11,669 nucleotides of DNA from an uncultured Collinsella sp. (GCA_902494295.1 CABUSL010000058.1:1-11669); one strand, 5' to 3'. Numbered from the stretch's first letter, positions 1-6,996 are shown. Program-made: numbers and translations. The notes: generated from the sequence alone by a model not told the origin.

Positions 1-104
1 CAAACTGCGACTCTTTGCTTTTGCATGCTCAATCGATTTATCAATCCAAACACTGAGGTGTTTATACCGTTCGCCGAGAAGATAAAAAACCGCAGCTCAC
101 GCCT

Positions 105-138
105 TGATAAACGTAGGTAAAGTGTTTAGCAGTTTATC
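105..138 (+). promoter_or_regulatory. Candidate promoter/operator of the aldolase gene
   Basis: TTGATA at 104-109 is a good -35 box. It is followed after 17 nt by TAGCAG at 127-132, a poor -10 box, which would start transcription about 30 nt before the ATG at 169. The same stretch holds a 7-bp inverted repeat, GATAAAC (106-112) with GTTTATC (132-138), so a regulator could bind over the promoter. A further TTTATCA lies at 37-43, and AAACAC-TGAG-GTGTTT forms a small dyad at 48-63. The -10 match is weak, so the exact promoter is uncertain. The clustering of the TGATAAA motif is directly visible. Confidence 0.3.
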
Positions 139-168
139 GGCCGTATGCTAGCGAAAGGAATCAGGCAG

Positions 169-873
169 ATGGCAATCAAGGTGTTCGCTGACGGTGCAAA
201 CCTCGAGGGCATGCTCGACATGTACGAGAACGGCAACGTTCAGGGTTTCACGACCAACCCGTCCCTTATGAAGAAGGGCGGCGTGACGGATTACCGCGCG
301 TTTGCCAAGGAGGTCCTGGCCCACATCACCGATGTGTCCGTGTCGTTTGAGGTCTTTGCCGACGACGTCGAGACCATGGAGGTCGAGGCCCGCGAGATCG
401 CTACCTGGGCCGAGAACGTCTACGTCAAGATTCCGTGCGTGACTACCAAGGGCGAGTCCACCGCCGAGCTGGTCCGCAAGCTTTCCGCCGACGGCATCAA
501 GGTCAACGTCACTACTATCTTTACGCCTACGCAGGTCGATGAGATGGTCGAGGCCGTTGACACCGAGACGCCGTCCATCATCTCGCTCTTTGCCGGCCGC
601 ATCGCCGACACCGGCGTCGATCCCATTCCGTTTATGACGGAGTCGGTCAAGAAGGCCGCCGCAAAGCCCAACTGCGAGGTCCTGTGGGCGTCCACGCGCG
701 AGCTCATCAACATTTACCAGGCCGAGGCCTGCGGTTGCCAGATCATTACGGTGCCCAACAGCATCCTGGCCAAGCGCAAGAACATCGGCCGCGACCCGTA
801 CGAGGTCTCGCTCGACACCGTCCGCGGCTTTGCCAAGGATATCGCCTCGCTCGGCTTTCATATTCTGCCGTAA
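169..873 (+). CDS. Fructose-6-phosphate aldolase/transaldolase family protein
   Basis: A class I aldolase of the short transaldolase/FSA family, 234 aa, the size of FSA-type enzymes (about 215-235 aa) rather than classical transaldolase (about 315). It should act on sugar phosphates in the cytoplasm through a Schiff base, either transferring a dihydroxyacetone unit (pentose phosphate pathway) or cleaving fructose 6-phosphate. The Schiff-base lysine is K87 in VYVKIP. D8, N30 (TTNPS), T115 and R144 match FSA residues D6, N28, T109 and R134. At the two positions that separate the activities it has E61 (Gln59 in FSA) and F141 (Tyr131 in FSA), the transaldolase-like state, so transaldolase activity is favoured. 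I chose ATG 169 because AAAGGA (154-159) lies 9 nt upstream; the in-frame ATG at 145 has no such site. It appears monocistronic and ends at a terminator at 959-1003. Confidence 0.9.
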   Translation: MAIKVFADGANLEGMLDMYENGNVQGFTTNPSLMKKGGVTDYRAFAKEVLAHITDVSVSFEVFADDVETMEVEAREIATWAENVYVKIPCVTTKGESTAELVRKLSADGIKVNVTTIFTPTQVDEMVEAVDTETPSIISLFAGRIADTGVDPIPFMTESVKKAAAKPNCEVLWASTRELINIYQAEACGCQIITVPNSILAKRKNIGRDPYEVSLDTVRGFAKDIASLGFHILP

Positions 874-1090
874 GCAAGGGTACCCCCTGTAGCGACGTGC
901 AAAATCGCGAGTATTCAGCAAGGTAAAGGCTTTTACCAGTTTACCGAAGCATGGAACGGCCCCCGTTTTGGCTCTGACGACGCTAAAACGGGGGCTGTTT
1001 TTTGCTTTTTCGTCTCTGAGGGGCACCCGGAACGGTGGAATTTGCAGAATACTCGCGATTTTGCACGTCGCTACAGGGGGTACCTTTGCT
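873..1090. repeat. Intergenic element with 44-nt inverted arms
   Basis: The left arm (873-916) and right arm (1047-1090) are reverse complements over 44 nt with one mismatch. The right arm begins GAATACTCGCG and runs through TACAGGGGGTACC. The 130-nt centre carries the aldolase terminator and a small GGTAAA/TTTACC hairpin (922-937). The left arm starts on the last base of the aldolase stop codon, and the right arm ends 8 nt before the tex stop codon, so the element fills the gap between convergent genes exactly. Arms this long and well matched point to a dispersed repeat (MITE-like) or a paired protein-binding site rather than a plain terminator. Confidence 0.75.
959..1003 (+). terminator. 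Rho-independent terminator of the aldolase gene
   Basis: An 11-bp perfect stem, GCCCCCGTTTT (959-969) with AAAACGGGGGC (985-995), has a 15-nt loop and is followed by TG and six T at 998-1003, with another T run at 1006-1010. The T run makes it directional for the + strand. The minus strand has no comparable run after the hairpin, so tex probably uses another 3' end signal. Confidence 0.85.
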
Positions 1091-1098
1091 TTGGCGGT

Positions 1099-3246
1099 TT
1101 ACTTGCCCTGCACCATGGTGAGCGAGATCTTCTTGCGGTCGCGATCGACCTTTTCGACCCACACCTTGACCGTGTCACCGACGCGCACCACGTCGCTGGG
1201 GTGCTTGACAAAGCGGTTGGCCAGTTTGGAGATGTGCACGAGGCCGTCCTGGTGCACGCCCACGTCGACGAAGGCGCCAAAGTCGACGACGTTGCGCACC
1301 GTGCCCTTGAGCTCCATGCCGGGTTCCAGGTCGTCGATGGAAAGCGCTGAGCGGCTAAAGACCACCTCGGGTGCGTCGTCGCGCGGGTCGCGGCCGGGCT
1401 TCTTGAGCTCGTTGACGATGTCGATGAGCGTGAGGGTGCCGCAGTTCAGGTCGCTTGCCAGCGCCGAGATGCTGCCCAGGCGGCGCTCGATGTCGGGCAC
1501 GCCGCCGCGGCTGAGCTCGCTGGCTTTAACGCCGGCGCGTTCCAGGACGGACGTGGCCACCTCGTAGCTCTCGGGGTGGACGCTCGTCGCGTCGAGCGGG
1601 TTCTTGCCGCCGCTGATGCGCAGGAAGCCCGCGGCGTTGAGGTATGCCTTGGGTCCTAGTTTGGGGACCTTCTTAAGCTGGCGGCGATCGGTAAAGGCAC
1701 CGTTTTCCTCGCGGTAGGCCACGATGTTTTTGGCCACGCTCGGCGTGATGCCCGATACGTATCCCAGCAGGCTTGCGCTCGCGGTATTCACGTCGACGCC
1801 CACGCGGTTGACGACGTCCTCCACCACGTGGCCCAGAGTGCGCGAGAGCTCGGCCTGGTCAAGGTCGTGCTGGTACTGGCCCACGCCGATAGACTGGGGC
1901 GGGATCTTGACGAGCTCTGCCAGCGGGTCCTGCAGGCGGCGGCCCAGGCTCATGGCGCCACGCACGGTGACGTCCAGATCGGGATACTCCTGGCTGGCGA
2001 GCTCGGAGGCGGAGTACACCGACGCGCCGGCCTCGTTGACGATGGTGTATCGCAGCTCAGGCGCCTGCTCGGCGATGAACTCCGAGACGACTTCCTCGGT
2101 CTCGCGGCTGGCGGTGCCGTTGCCGATGACGATGGTGTTGACGTCGTCCTTTTTGACGAGGCGGGCGAGCTCGCGCTTGGTGCCGGCGACGTCGTGGCGC
2201 GGTTTGGTGGGGTAGACCACGCCGTGGTCGAGCAGCTTGCCGGTCTCGTCCATGACGGCGACCTTGCAGCCGGTGCGGTAGCCCGGGTCGAGCGCGAGCA
2301 CGCGGGCGCCACGGACGGGGCGCGCCGAGAGCAGGCCCTCGAGATTCTTGGCAAAGACATTAATGGCCTCGGTCTGCGCGCGGACGGTGAGCTTGGCGCG
2401 GGCCTCGCGCTCCAGCGAGGGGGCCATGAGGCGCTTGTAACCGTCGGCGATGGCGGCGTCAAAGACGGGCGCGAAGACGCCCTGGCGTCGGGGCCAACGG
2501 CTGCTGAGGCGTGCCGTGGCAGCGGCGCCGTCGACGTTCACGCGCACGCGGAGCTTGCCCTCGCGCTCACCGCGGTCGATAGCCAGCACGCGGTGGTTGG
2601 GTATACGGCGCAGCGGCTCATCATAGCTGTAGTACGGCTCGTAGGGGGTCTTCTCGGCGGGGTCGGTGGCCTCGACGATGATGTCGGCGGTGTTTTGCGT
2701 AAAGGCGCGCAGGTCGGCGACGTTCTCGGGGTCCTCGGCCACCGTCTCAGCCACGATGTCGGCGGCGCCGGCGAGCGCCTTCTCGGGCGTGTCGAAGCCG
2801 GCCTCCTCGTTGACGTAGTCCGCGGCGGCGTCGAGTGCGCTGCCCTTGGCCGAGGCCTGCATGATGATCATGTTGGCGAGCGGCTCCAGGCCGGCTTCGC
2901 GGGCCTTCTGCGCGCGAGTCATGCGCTTTTTGCGGTAGGGCTTGTAGAGGTCCTCGACACGCTGGAGCTGCGTGGTCTCGCGAATCTGCTGCTCGAGTTC
3001 GGGCGTGAGCTTGCCCTGGGCGTCGATGAGCAGAATGACGTCCTCTTTACGCTGCTCAAGATTGCGCAGGTAGGACAGGCGCTCGTCGAGCGCGCGCAGG
3101 GCGACGTCGTCCATTCCGCCTGTGGCTTCCTTGCGGTAGCGCGAGATAAAGGGGATGGTGTTGCCCTCGTCGATGAGCTTGACGGCCGCCTCGATGTTGG
3201 CGGCCTTAAGGTTGAGCTCGCGGGCGAGCTGGGCGATAAGATCCAT
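1099..3246 (-). CDS. tex: RNA-binding transcription accessory protein Tex
   Basis: A cytoplasmic Tex-family protein, 715 aa (family members are usually 710-780). Tex/Spt6-like proteins bind nucleic acid and RNA polymerase and affect transcription and stress survival. Domains in order: N-terminal helical Tex_N region (about 1-200, with RYRKEATGG at 36-44), YqgF/RNase H-like fold (about 314-440, with ALDPGYRTGCKVAV), tandem helix-hairpin-helix (about 485-545, with SVAKNIVAYREENG and KLGPKAYLNAAGFLRI), and a C-terminal S1 domain (about 643-711, with GTVRNVVDFGAFVDVGVHQDG). I chose ATG 3246 because AAGGAG (3251-3256) sits 4 nt upstream and family homology begins there; the frame stays open to 3333, but that part overlaps an inverted repeat and has no homology I recognise. 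It is convergent with the aldolase gene and separated from the upstream operon by its terminator. Confidence 0.97.
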   Translation of the reverse strand: MDLIAQLARELNLKAANIEAAVKLIDEGNTIPFISRYRKEATGGMDDVALRALDERLSYLRNLEQRKEDVILLIDAQGKLTPELEQQIRETTQLQRVEDLYKPYRKKRMTRAQKAREAGLEPLANMIIMQASAKGSALDAAADYVNEEAGFDTPEKALAGAADIVAETVAEDPENVADLRAFTQNTADIIVEATDPAEKTPYEPYYSYDEPLRRIPNHRVLAIDRGEREGKLRVRVNVDGAAATARLSSRWPRRQGVFAPVFDAAIADGYKRLMAPSLEREARAKLTVRAQTEAINVFAKNLEGLLSARPVRGARVLALDPGYRTGCKVAVMDETGKLLDHGVVYPTKPRHDVAGTKRELARLVKKDDVNTIVIGNGTASRETEEVVSEFIAEQAPELRYTIVNEAGASVYSASELASQEYPDLDVTVRGAMSLGRRLQDPLAELVKIPPQSIGVGQYQHDLDQAELSRTLGHVVEDVVNRVGVDVNTASASLLGYVSGITPSVAKNIVAYREENGAFTDRRQLKKVPKLGPKAYLNAAGFLRISGGKNPLDATSVHPESYEVATSVLERAGVKASELSRGGVPDIERRLGSISALASDLNCGTLTLIDIVNELKKPGRDPRDDAPEVVFSRSALSIDDLEPGMELKGTVRNVVDFGAFVDVGVHQDGLVHISKLANRFVKHPSDVVRVGDTVKVWVEKVDRDRKKISLTMVQGK

Positions 3247-3327
3247 GGGACTCCTTGCGTTTAAGGTGCGTTTGCGACACAGGGCTACCAAGGATACCAC
3301 CCGTCCCAAAAGGCTGTTTTGGGGCCG

Positions 3328-3489
3328 CGCCACGAAAACGGCCTATCTACTACGTTTTACCCGTAGGGGCTGACCATGCCTGGTTTTTCCGAAAATCGGC
3401 AAGTCGTCTACCTGCGGTTTTTATTTCGCGAAATTTGGCATGGTTAAGGGTGATTGGCTAAACGTAGTAGATAGGCCCATTTCGTGGCG
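3328..3489. repeat. Nested inverted-repeat element upstream of tex
   Basis: The outer arms 3328-3357 and 3460-3489 match in inverted orientation at 28 of 30 positions; the two mismatches are adjacent (3338-3339). The shared core is CCTATCTACTACGTTT. Inside it, ACCATGCC (3373-3380) pairs with GGCATGGT (3437-3444), a 12-bp perfect palindrome ATTTCGCGAAAT sits at 3423-3434, and CCGA-AAA-TCGG forms a small hairpin near 3389-3399. The whole can fold into one long branched structure. It lies between an operon terminator and the tex start. I recognise no protein family that would bind it, and no coding potential. Confidence 0.7.
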
Positions 3490-3549
3490 AACGAATCAGG
3501 CTGAGGTGCAAAATGGCCCCCGCCTCAGAAAAATCGTCGGCAAGGTAGC

Positions 3550-3584
3550 AAAAGGCCCCGCGGGCAGGAGGCTGCTCGCGGGGC
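3550..3584 (-). terminator. Terminator of the SDR-MFS-Gfo operon
   Basis: Read on the minus strand, a 13-bp GC-rich stem (3572-3584 with 3555-3567, one G-U pair, 4-nt loop) is followed by CTTTT at 3554-3550. It lies about 70 nt past the Gfo/Idh/MocA stop codon and correctly placed to end that operon before tex. Confidence 0.8.
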
Positions 3585-3655
3585 GAAGAAGAGGGGCTTA
3601 TTTGTGGCGGACCAAGGCGCTCGGCGGGGAGTTTGCCGCGGTCTGCCCTAAGGCA

Positions 3656-4696
3656 TTACAGCTCGACGAGCTGGCCGGTCTCGGCGGCCTCCTTGATAGC
3701 GTTGAGAAGCGTGAGCGTCTTAACGTTGTCGGCGGGGGTCACGACGGGCTCGACCTCGCGGCGGACAACCTTCACAAAGTGCTTGAGCTGCATCTTGTGC
3801 GGCAGTGCCGGGTCGACGGCCGGAATCTCCATCTGCAGCGGCTTGTGCCAGTTGGAGGCGCCGTCGTAGGAGAACTGGTGCAGGCGGGGCAGCGACAGGG
3901 CGCCCTTAGTGCCGCCGATAAAGTAGGCGTCGGCGTCGAAGGGGCGGTACTGCGGGTCCTCGCGAGCGGTTGCCTCCCAGTTCCAGGGGCTGGCGGTGGC
4001 GTCGGAGATGGTCATGCTTGCGAGCGCGCCATCGGCAAAACGGACGTTGACCACGGCGGAGTCCTCGGTCTCAAAACCGCGGGCGGCGCTGGACTGCATA
4101 CCCTGGACGGCAACGGGCTCGCCCAACAGGTAGCGGAGCAGGTCGACGTCGTGCACCAGGTTGACCAGGATCGGGCCGGCACCCTTCTTGCGGCGCCATT
4201 CGACATCGAAGTACTCGTCATTCTTATAGATCATGTAGTGGAAGCTCGACACGGTGAGCTTGCCCAGCTCGCCGGACTCGATGATCTCCTTGGCCTTGTT
4301 GACGAAGGGGTTGTGGCGACGGTGCTGACCCACGAGCACGGGCACGCCGGCGGTCTCGGCCTCGGCAGCGAAAGCCTGGGCATCCTCCAGGTCGTTGGAG
4401 ATCGGCTTTTCGACCAGCGGCACGATATTGCGCTTCACAGCCTCGCGGGCAACGCCCAGGTGCAGGTCGTTGGGCGTGGCGATGATGGCGGCCTCGGGCT
4501 TAACCTCGTCCATCATCTGGGCGGGATCGGTGTAAAACGGCACGCCGGCGGCCTCAGCCGTGGCGCGGGCGCCCTCAAAGGCGTCGGCGATGGCGACGAG
4601 CTCGGCCTCGGGCTCCTCGGTGACAAAGCGGATGTGGTTGCGGCCCATGGCGCCGGCGCCGATAACGGCAATGCGGACGGGATTGAGCTCAGACAT
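3656..4696 (-). CDS. Gfo/Idh/MocA family oxidoreductase
   Basis: A cytoplasmic NAD(P)-dependent dehydrogenase of the glucose-fructose oxidoreductase/inositol dehydrogenase family, 346 aa, a normal length. The N-terminal Rossmann fold has GAGAMG (13-18) and an acidic D38 ending strand 2, which favours NAD. The family EKP motif is at 96-98, with K97 the expected catalytic lysine. The C-terminal alpha/beta domain begins near residue 122, and its helix NLVHDVDLLRYLLG (from 179) supplies H182. The usual Asp four residues before this His is Val178, with Asn179 beside it. Likely substrates are cyclitols, sugars or sugar acids; the exact one cannot be read. AAGGAG at 4702-4707 lies 5 nt before the ATG. 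It is the third gene of a presumed operon, 69 bp after the MFS carrier and followed by a terminator. Confidence 0.92.
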   Translation of the reverse strand: MSELNPVRIAVIGAGAMGRNHIRFVTEEPEAELVAIADAFEGARATAEAAGVPFYTDPAQMMDEVKPEAAIIATPNDLHLGVAREAVKRNIVPLVEKPISNDLEDAQAFAAEAETAGVPVLVGQHRRHNPFVNKAKEIIESGELGKLTVSSFHYMIYKNDEYFDVEWRRKKGAGPILVNLVHDVDLLRYLLGEPVAVQGMQSSAARGFETEDSAVVNVRFADGALASMTISDATASPWNWEATAREDPQYRPFDADAYFIGGTKGALSLPRLHQFSYDGASNWHKPLQMEIPAVDPALPHKMQLKHFVKVVRREVEPVVTPADNVKTLTLLNAIKEAAETGQLVEL

Positions 4697-4728
4697 TTCG
4701 ACTCCTTAATACTGGTGGCCGGTGGAAT

Positions 4729-4755
4729 GTGACAAAGGGGCAGTCCCTTTGTCAC
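4729..4755. repeat. Perfect palindrome between the MFS and Gfo genes
   Basis: GTGACAAAGGG (4729-4739) and CCCTTTGTCAC (4745-4755) form a perfect 11-bp stem with a 5-nt loop, only 10 bp past the MFS stop codon and about 20 nt ahead of the ribosome binding site of the next gene. There is no T run on the minus strand, so it is not a standard terminator. It resembles REP-like palindromes that stabilise upstream mRNA or tune downstream expression. Confidence 0.75.
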
Positions 4756-4765
4756 GTCGGTAAAA

Positions 4766-6022
4766 CTAGGCAGACTTCTTCTTGCTGTCGGAGACCATCA
4801 TGTAGACGGTGAGCACGACGGCGATGGCGGCGATCACGATGGCGCCGTAGAAGGACTGCTGGTAGGCGGCGCTGCCGGCCTCGGCGTGATACAGCACGGC
4901 GGTGATGGGCTGGCTGATCCAGGTGGAAGCGGCGTAGCCCAGGAACATGATGCCGTAGTTGACGCCGATGTTGCTGGTGCCGAAGGCGCCGCCGGTGAGC
5001 GGCGGGTAGATGACGAGCAGGGCGCCAAAGCTAAAGCCGAGCAGGGCGAGCGCCACAAAGAACATGGCCTGCGTAAAGCTCATCGACATGATGACGAGCG
5101 CGACGATGGTGACGACAAGGCTGATGAGCAGCGACTTGTAGGCACCGAGCTTGTCGATGATCTGACCAAAGGACAGGCGACCGACCAGGTTGGCGCAGGT
5201 GTTGACGGAGACGACCACGCCGCCGAGGGCGACGGCTGCGGCGCTCGTGGGGTCGGTGAAGAGCTGGACGGCGGCGATGGAGGCAACCTTGCCCACGAGC
5301 AGGGTGCCCGCGGTGGCGGCAAAGGCGAAGGTGACGATGAGGACCCAGAAGCGCGGGGTCTTGACCATCTCGCCCGGGGTGAGGTCGCCGAAGGTGCCGG
5401 CGTGCGCGCCGCCCTTGGGGGCCTCGAAGCCCTCGGGCAGCCAGCCGGCCTCGGGGGCCTTCAGGAACAGGGCAGAGGCGGCGATCATCACAAAGAAGAT
5501 GACGCCGAGCGCCTTAAGGGCGCCAAAGACGCCCAGGCTCGGGATGAGCAGCGAGGCGAGCACTGGGGACAGCACGGCGGGGCCGGCGGTCGAAGCGGCC
5601 AGGGTGATGCCGGAGGCGAGGCCCCTCTTGTCGATGAACCACTTCTGACCCGTGGTGAGCGCCGGGTTGTACCCCAGGCCGTTGCCGACGGCGGCGACGA
5701 GCGAGAACCACAGGTAGAACTGCCACGGCTCGGTGACGGTGCCGGACATGAACCAGCCCAGGCCGTAGCACACGGCGGCGGCGATCACGACGTTGCGCGG
5801 GCCGATCTTATCGGAGATGCGGCCGGCGAAGATGCCCGTTACGGCCATGATGGTCTGAAAGACCGGGAAGGCCCAGGTAAGAGCGCTGGACCACTCGGGG
5901 TAGACGGCGAGTAGGTTCTTGCTCACGACGGAATACAGCGCGATGGAGCTGATGAAGAACATGGTGACGCATGCGGCGGAAAGCACGACGGCGCGACCCT
6001 TGTTGGAGTTGGTGGAAGCCAT
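4766..6022 (-). CDS. MFS transporter, oxalate/formate antiporter (OFA) type
   Basis: An inner-membrane major facilitator carrier, 418 aa, with about 12 hydrophobic segments (the first near 13-33). The loop 2-3 MFS signature is GRISDKIGPR (67-76), and its second-half counterpart is GRLSFGQIIDKLG. The central cytoplasmic loop has GWLPEGFEAPKGG followed by EMVKTPRFWVL, a layout typical of the OFA subfamily, whose known member OxlT exchanges oxalate for formate. Most relatives are uncharacterised and carry varied organic anions, so I infer an organic acid or similar small metabolite rather than oxalate itself. The C-terminus is lysine-rich (SDSKKKSA). The ATG has a modest AAAGAG site a few bases upstream. 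It is the middle gene between SDR and Gfo/Idh/MocA, which suggests it brings in their substrate or exports the product. Confidence 0.92.
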   Translation of the reverse strand: MASTNSNKGRAVVLSAACVTMFFISSIALYSVVSKNLLAVYPEWSSALTWAFPVFQTIMAVTGIFAGRISDKIGPRNVVIAAAVCYGLGWFMSGTVTEPWQFYLWFSLVAAVGNGLGYNPALTTGQKWFIDKRGLASGITLAASTAGPAVLSPVLASLLIPSLGVFGALKALGVIFFVMIAASALFLKAPEAGWLPEGFEAPKGGAHAGTFGDLTPGEMVKTPRFWVLIVTFAFAATAGTLLVGKVASIAAVQLFTDPTSAAAVALGGVVVSVNTCANLVGRLSFGQIIDKLGAYKSLLISLVVTIVALVIMSMSFTQAMFFVALALLGFSFGALLVIYPPLTGGAFGTSNIGVNYGIMFLGYAASTWISQPITAVLYHAEAGSAAYQQSFYGAIVIAAIAVVLTVYMMVSDSKKKSA

Positions 6023-6045
6023 TGGACTCTTTCTAATCGATGCGG

Positions 6046-6076
6046 GGGAGGAGCGGGCGTATCCGCGGGCCCTCCC
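6046..6076. repeat. GC-rich nested dyad between the SDR and MFS genes
   Basis: GGGAGG (6046-6051) pairs with CCTCCC (6071-6076), and inside it GCGG (6053-6056) pairs with CCGC (6063-6066). This makes a stable hairpin in the 66-bp gap, close to the SDR stop codon and upstream of the weak MFS ribosome binding site. No T run follows on the minus strand, so read-through is expected. It may protect the SDR message or set the ratio of the two products. Confidence 0.4.
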
Positions 6077-6088
6077 TGTCAGGTTGGT

Positions 6089-6970
6089 TTACTGGTCAGT
6101 CGGCTTAGCGACGCCGGACTCGTCGGACCAAAGCTCGACGCCCTTGTTCTTGAGGTAGTTGTCGGCATAGGCGCGACGGCCGCCGGGCTTGGCAGTGAGG
6201 TCGCCCATCATGTTGGAGAAGCCGCCGTCGACCTTGATAGCGTCGCCGGTGGTAAAGTCCGAGCGCTTGGACGCCAGGAACATGATGGCGTTGGCGATAT
6301 CGCTGACCTCGCCGATGCGACGCGTGGCGATCAGGCGACTGCGACTCTTTTCGACCTCGGGGTCGGCGTAGAAATTGGCCGACATCGGGGTCTTGACGAA
6401 GCAGGGCTCGACGCAGTTGGAGCGCACGCCGTAGGGGCCCCACTCGGCGGCGAGCATCTTGGACATCATGTTGACGCCGGCCTTGGTGGAGCTGTACACG
6501 CCCGAGAACGTCTCGGGGGAGTGGCTGGCAACGGTTGAGATGTGCACCAGGCGGCCCTGGCCGGCCTTGATCATCTCGCGACCAAAGCGCTGCGAGGTGA
6601 TGAAGTAGCCGGTGAGGTTGACGTTGAGCACCTGCTCCCAGTCGCTCAGCGGCAGGTCCTCCATGGCGGCGAAGCGCAGGATGCCGGCGGTGTTGACGAG
6701 GACGTCGACGCGGCCGAAGTCGGCGATGGTGGCGTCGACGGCGGCCTGAACCTCGGCCTCGTCGGTGGCGTTCATCTTGTAACCCTCGGCGTGGATGGCA
6801 AACTCGGCGGCGAGGTCGGCGGCTGCGGCCTTGACCTTTTCCTCGTCCAGGTCGAGCAGGACGACGTTGGCGCCGTTGCGGGCGAACTCGCGGCAAATCT
6901 CGACGCCCATACCGCCGAGCGCGCCAGTCACGGCGCAGACATCGCCCTCGAGCTTAAGCCAATTGCTCAT
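6089..6970 (-). CDS. Short-chain dehydrogenase/reductase (SDR)
   Basis: A classical SDR oxidoreductase, cytoplasmic, 293 aa, longer than the usual 250. The Rossmann cofactor motif is TGALGGMG (15-22), D40 at the end of strand 2 favours NAD over NADP, NTAG is at 93-96, and the catalytic YSSTK is Y159/K163. The position 13 residues before Tyr, normally the catalytic Ser, is T146 in this ungapped count, with S145 next to it. The last 40 or so residues after the DGGFSN motif (about 249-254) form an extension rich in charged residues. Such enzymes oxidise polyols, sugars, sugar acids or other hydroxyl groups; the substrate is not evident. It is the first gene of the operon, divergent from a LysR regulator, with a GAAGGGAAG-like site before the ATG. 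Confidence 0.94.
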   Translation of the reverse strand: MSNWLKLEGDVCAVTGALGGMGVEICREFARNGANVVLLDLDEEKVKAAAADLAAEFAIHAEGYKMNATDEAEVQAAVDATIADFGRVDVLVNTAGILRFAAMEDLPLSDWEQVLNVNLTGYFITSQRFGREMIKAGQGRLVHISTVASHSPETFSGVYSSTKAGVNMMSKMLAAEWGPYGVRSNCVEPCFVKTPMSANFYADPEVEKSRSRLIATRRIGEVSDIANAIMFLASKRSDFTTGDAIKVDGGFSNMMGDLTAKPGGRRAYADNYLKNKGVELWSDESGVAKPTDQ

Positions 6971-6996
6971 AGGAACTTCCCTTCTTGTGCCTCCCG

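Larger units (their letters stand above)
3247..3655. other. 409-bp non-coding region upstream of tex
   Basis: No gene is supported here. From right to left it holds the terminator of the SDR-MFS-Gfo operon (3550-3584), a CTGAGG/CCTCAG dyad (3501-3506 and 3523-3528), the large nested inverted repeat (3328-3489), a 7-bp hairpin CCCAAAA/TTTTGGG (3305-3323), and the tex ribosome binding site. The tex promoter must lie here. On the minus strand TATCCT (around 3290-3295) is a possible -10 box, but I find no convincing -35 box. Confidence 0.6.

Noticed and set aside
145..168. Earlier ATG start for the aldolase
   Set aside because: It would place the clear AAAGGA site inside the coding sequence; the ATG at 169 matches the family N-terminus.
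148..1026. 292-codon minus-strand frame opposite the aldolase gene
   Set aside because: It runs through the inverted repeat and the terminator, has no recognisable domain, and is the shadow of the aldolase codons.
1828..3264. Long open frame on the + strand opposite tex (and similar ones opposite the Gfo, MFS and SDR genes)
   Set aside because: Strong codon bias in GC-rich genes produces long antisense frames. The translations are low-complexity and lack domains, and the opposite strand encodes well-known conserved proteins.
3247..3333. 29-residue N-terminal extension of Tex starting at 3333
   Set aside because: It would begin inside the inverted-repeat arm and has no homology to Tex; the ATG at 3246 has an AAGGAG site.
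4697..4765. The palindrome as an internal rho-independent terminator of the operon
   Set aside because: No T run follows on the transcribed strand, and the next gene continues in the same direction with its own good ribosome binding site.
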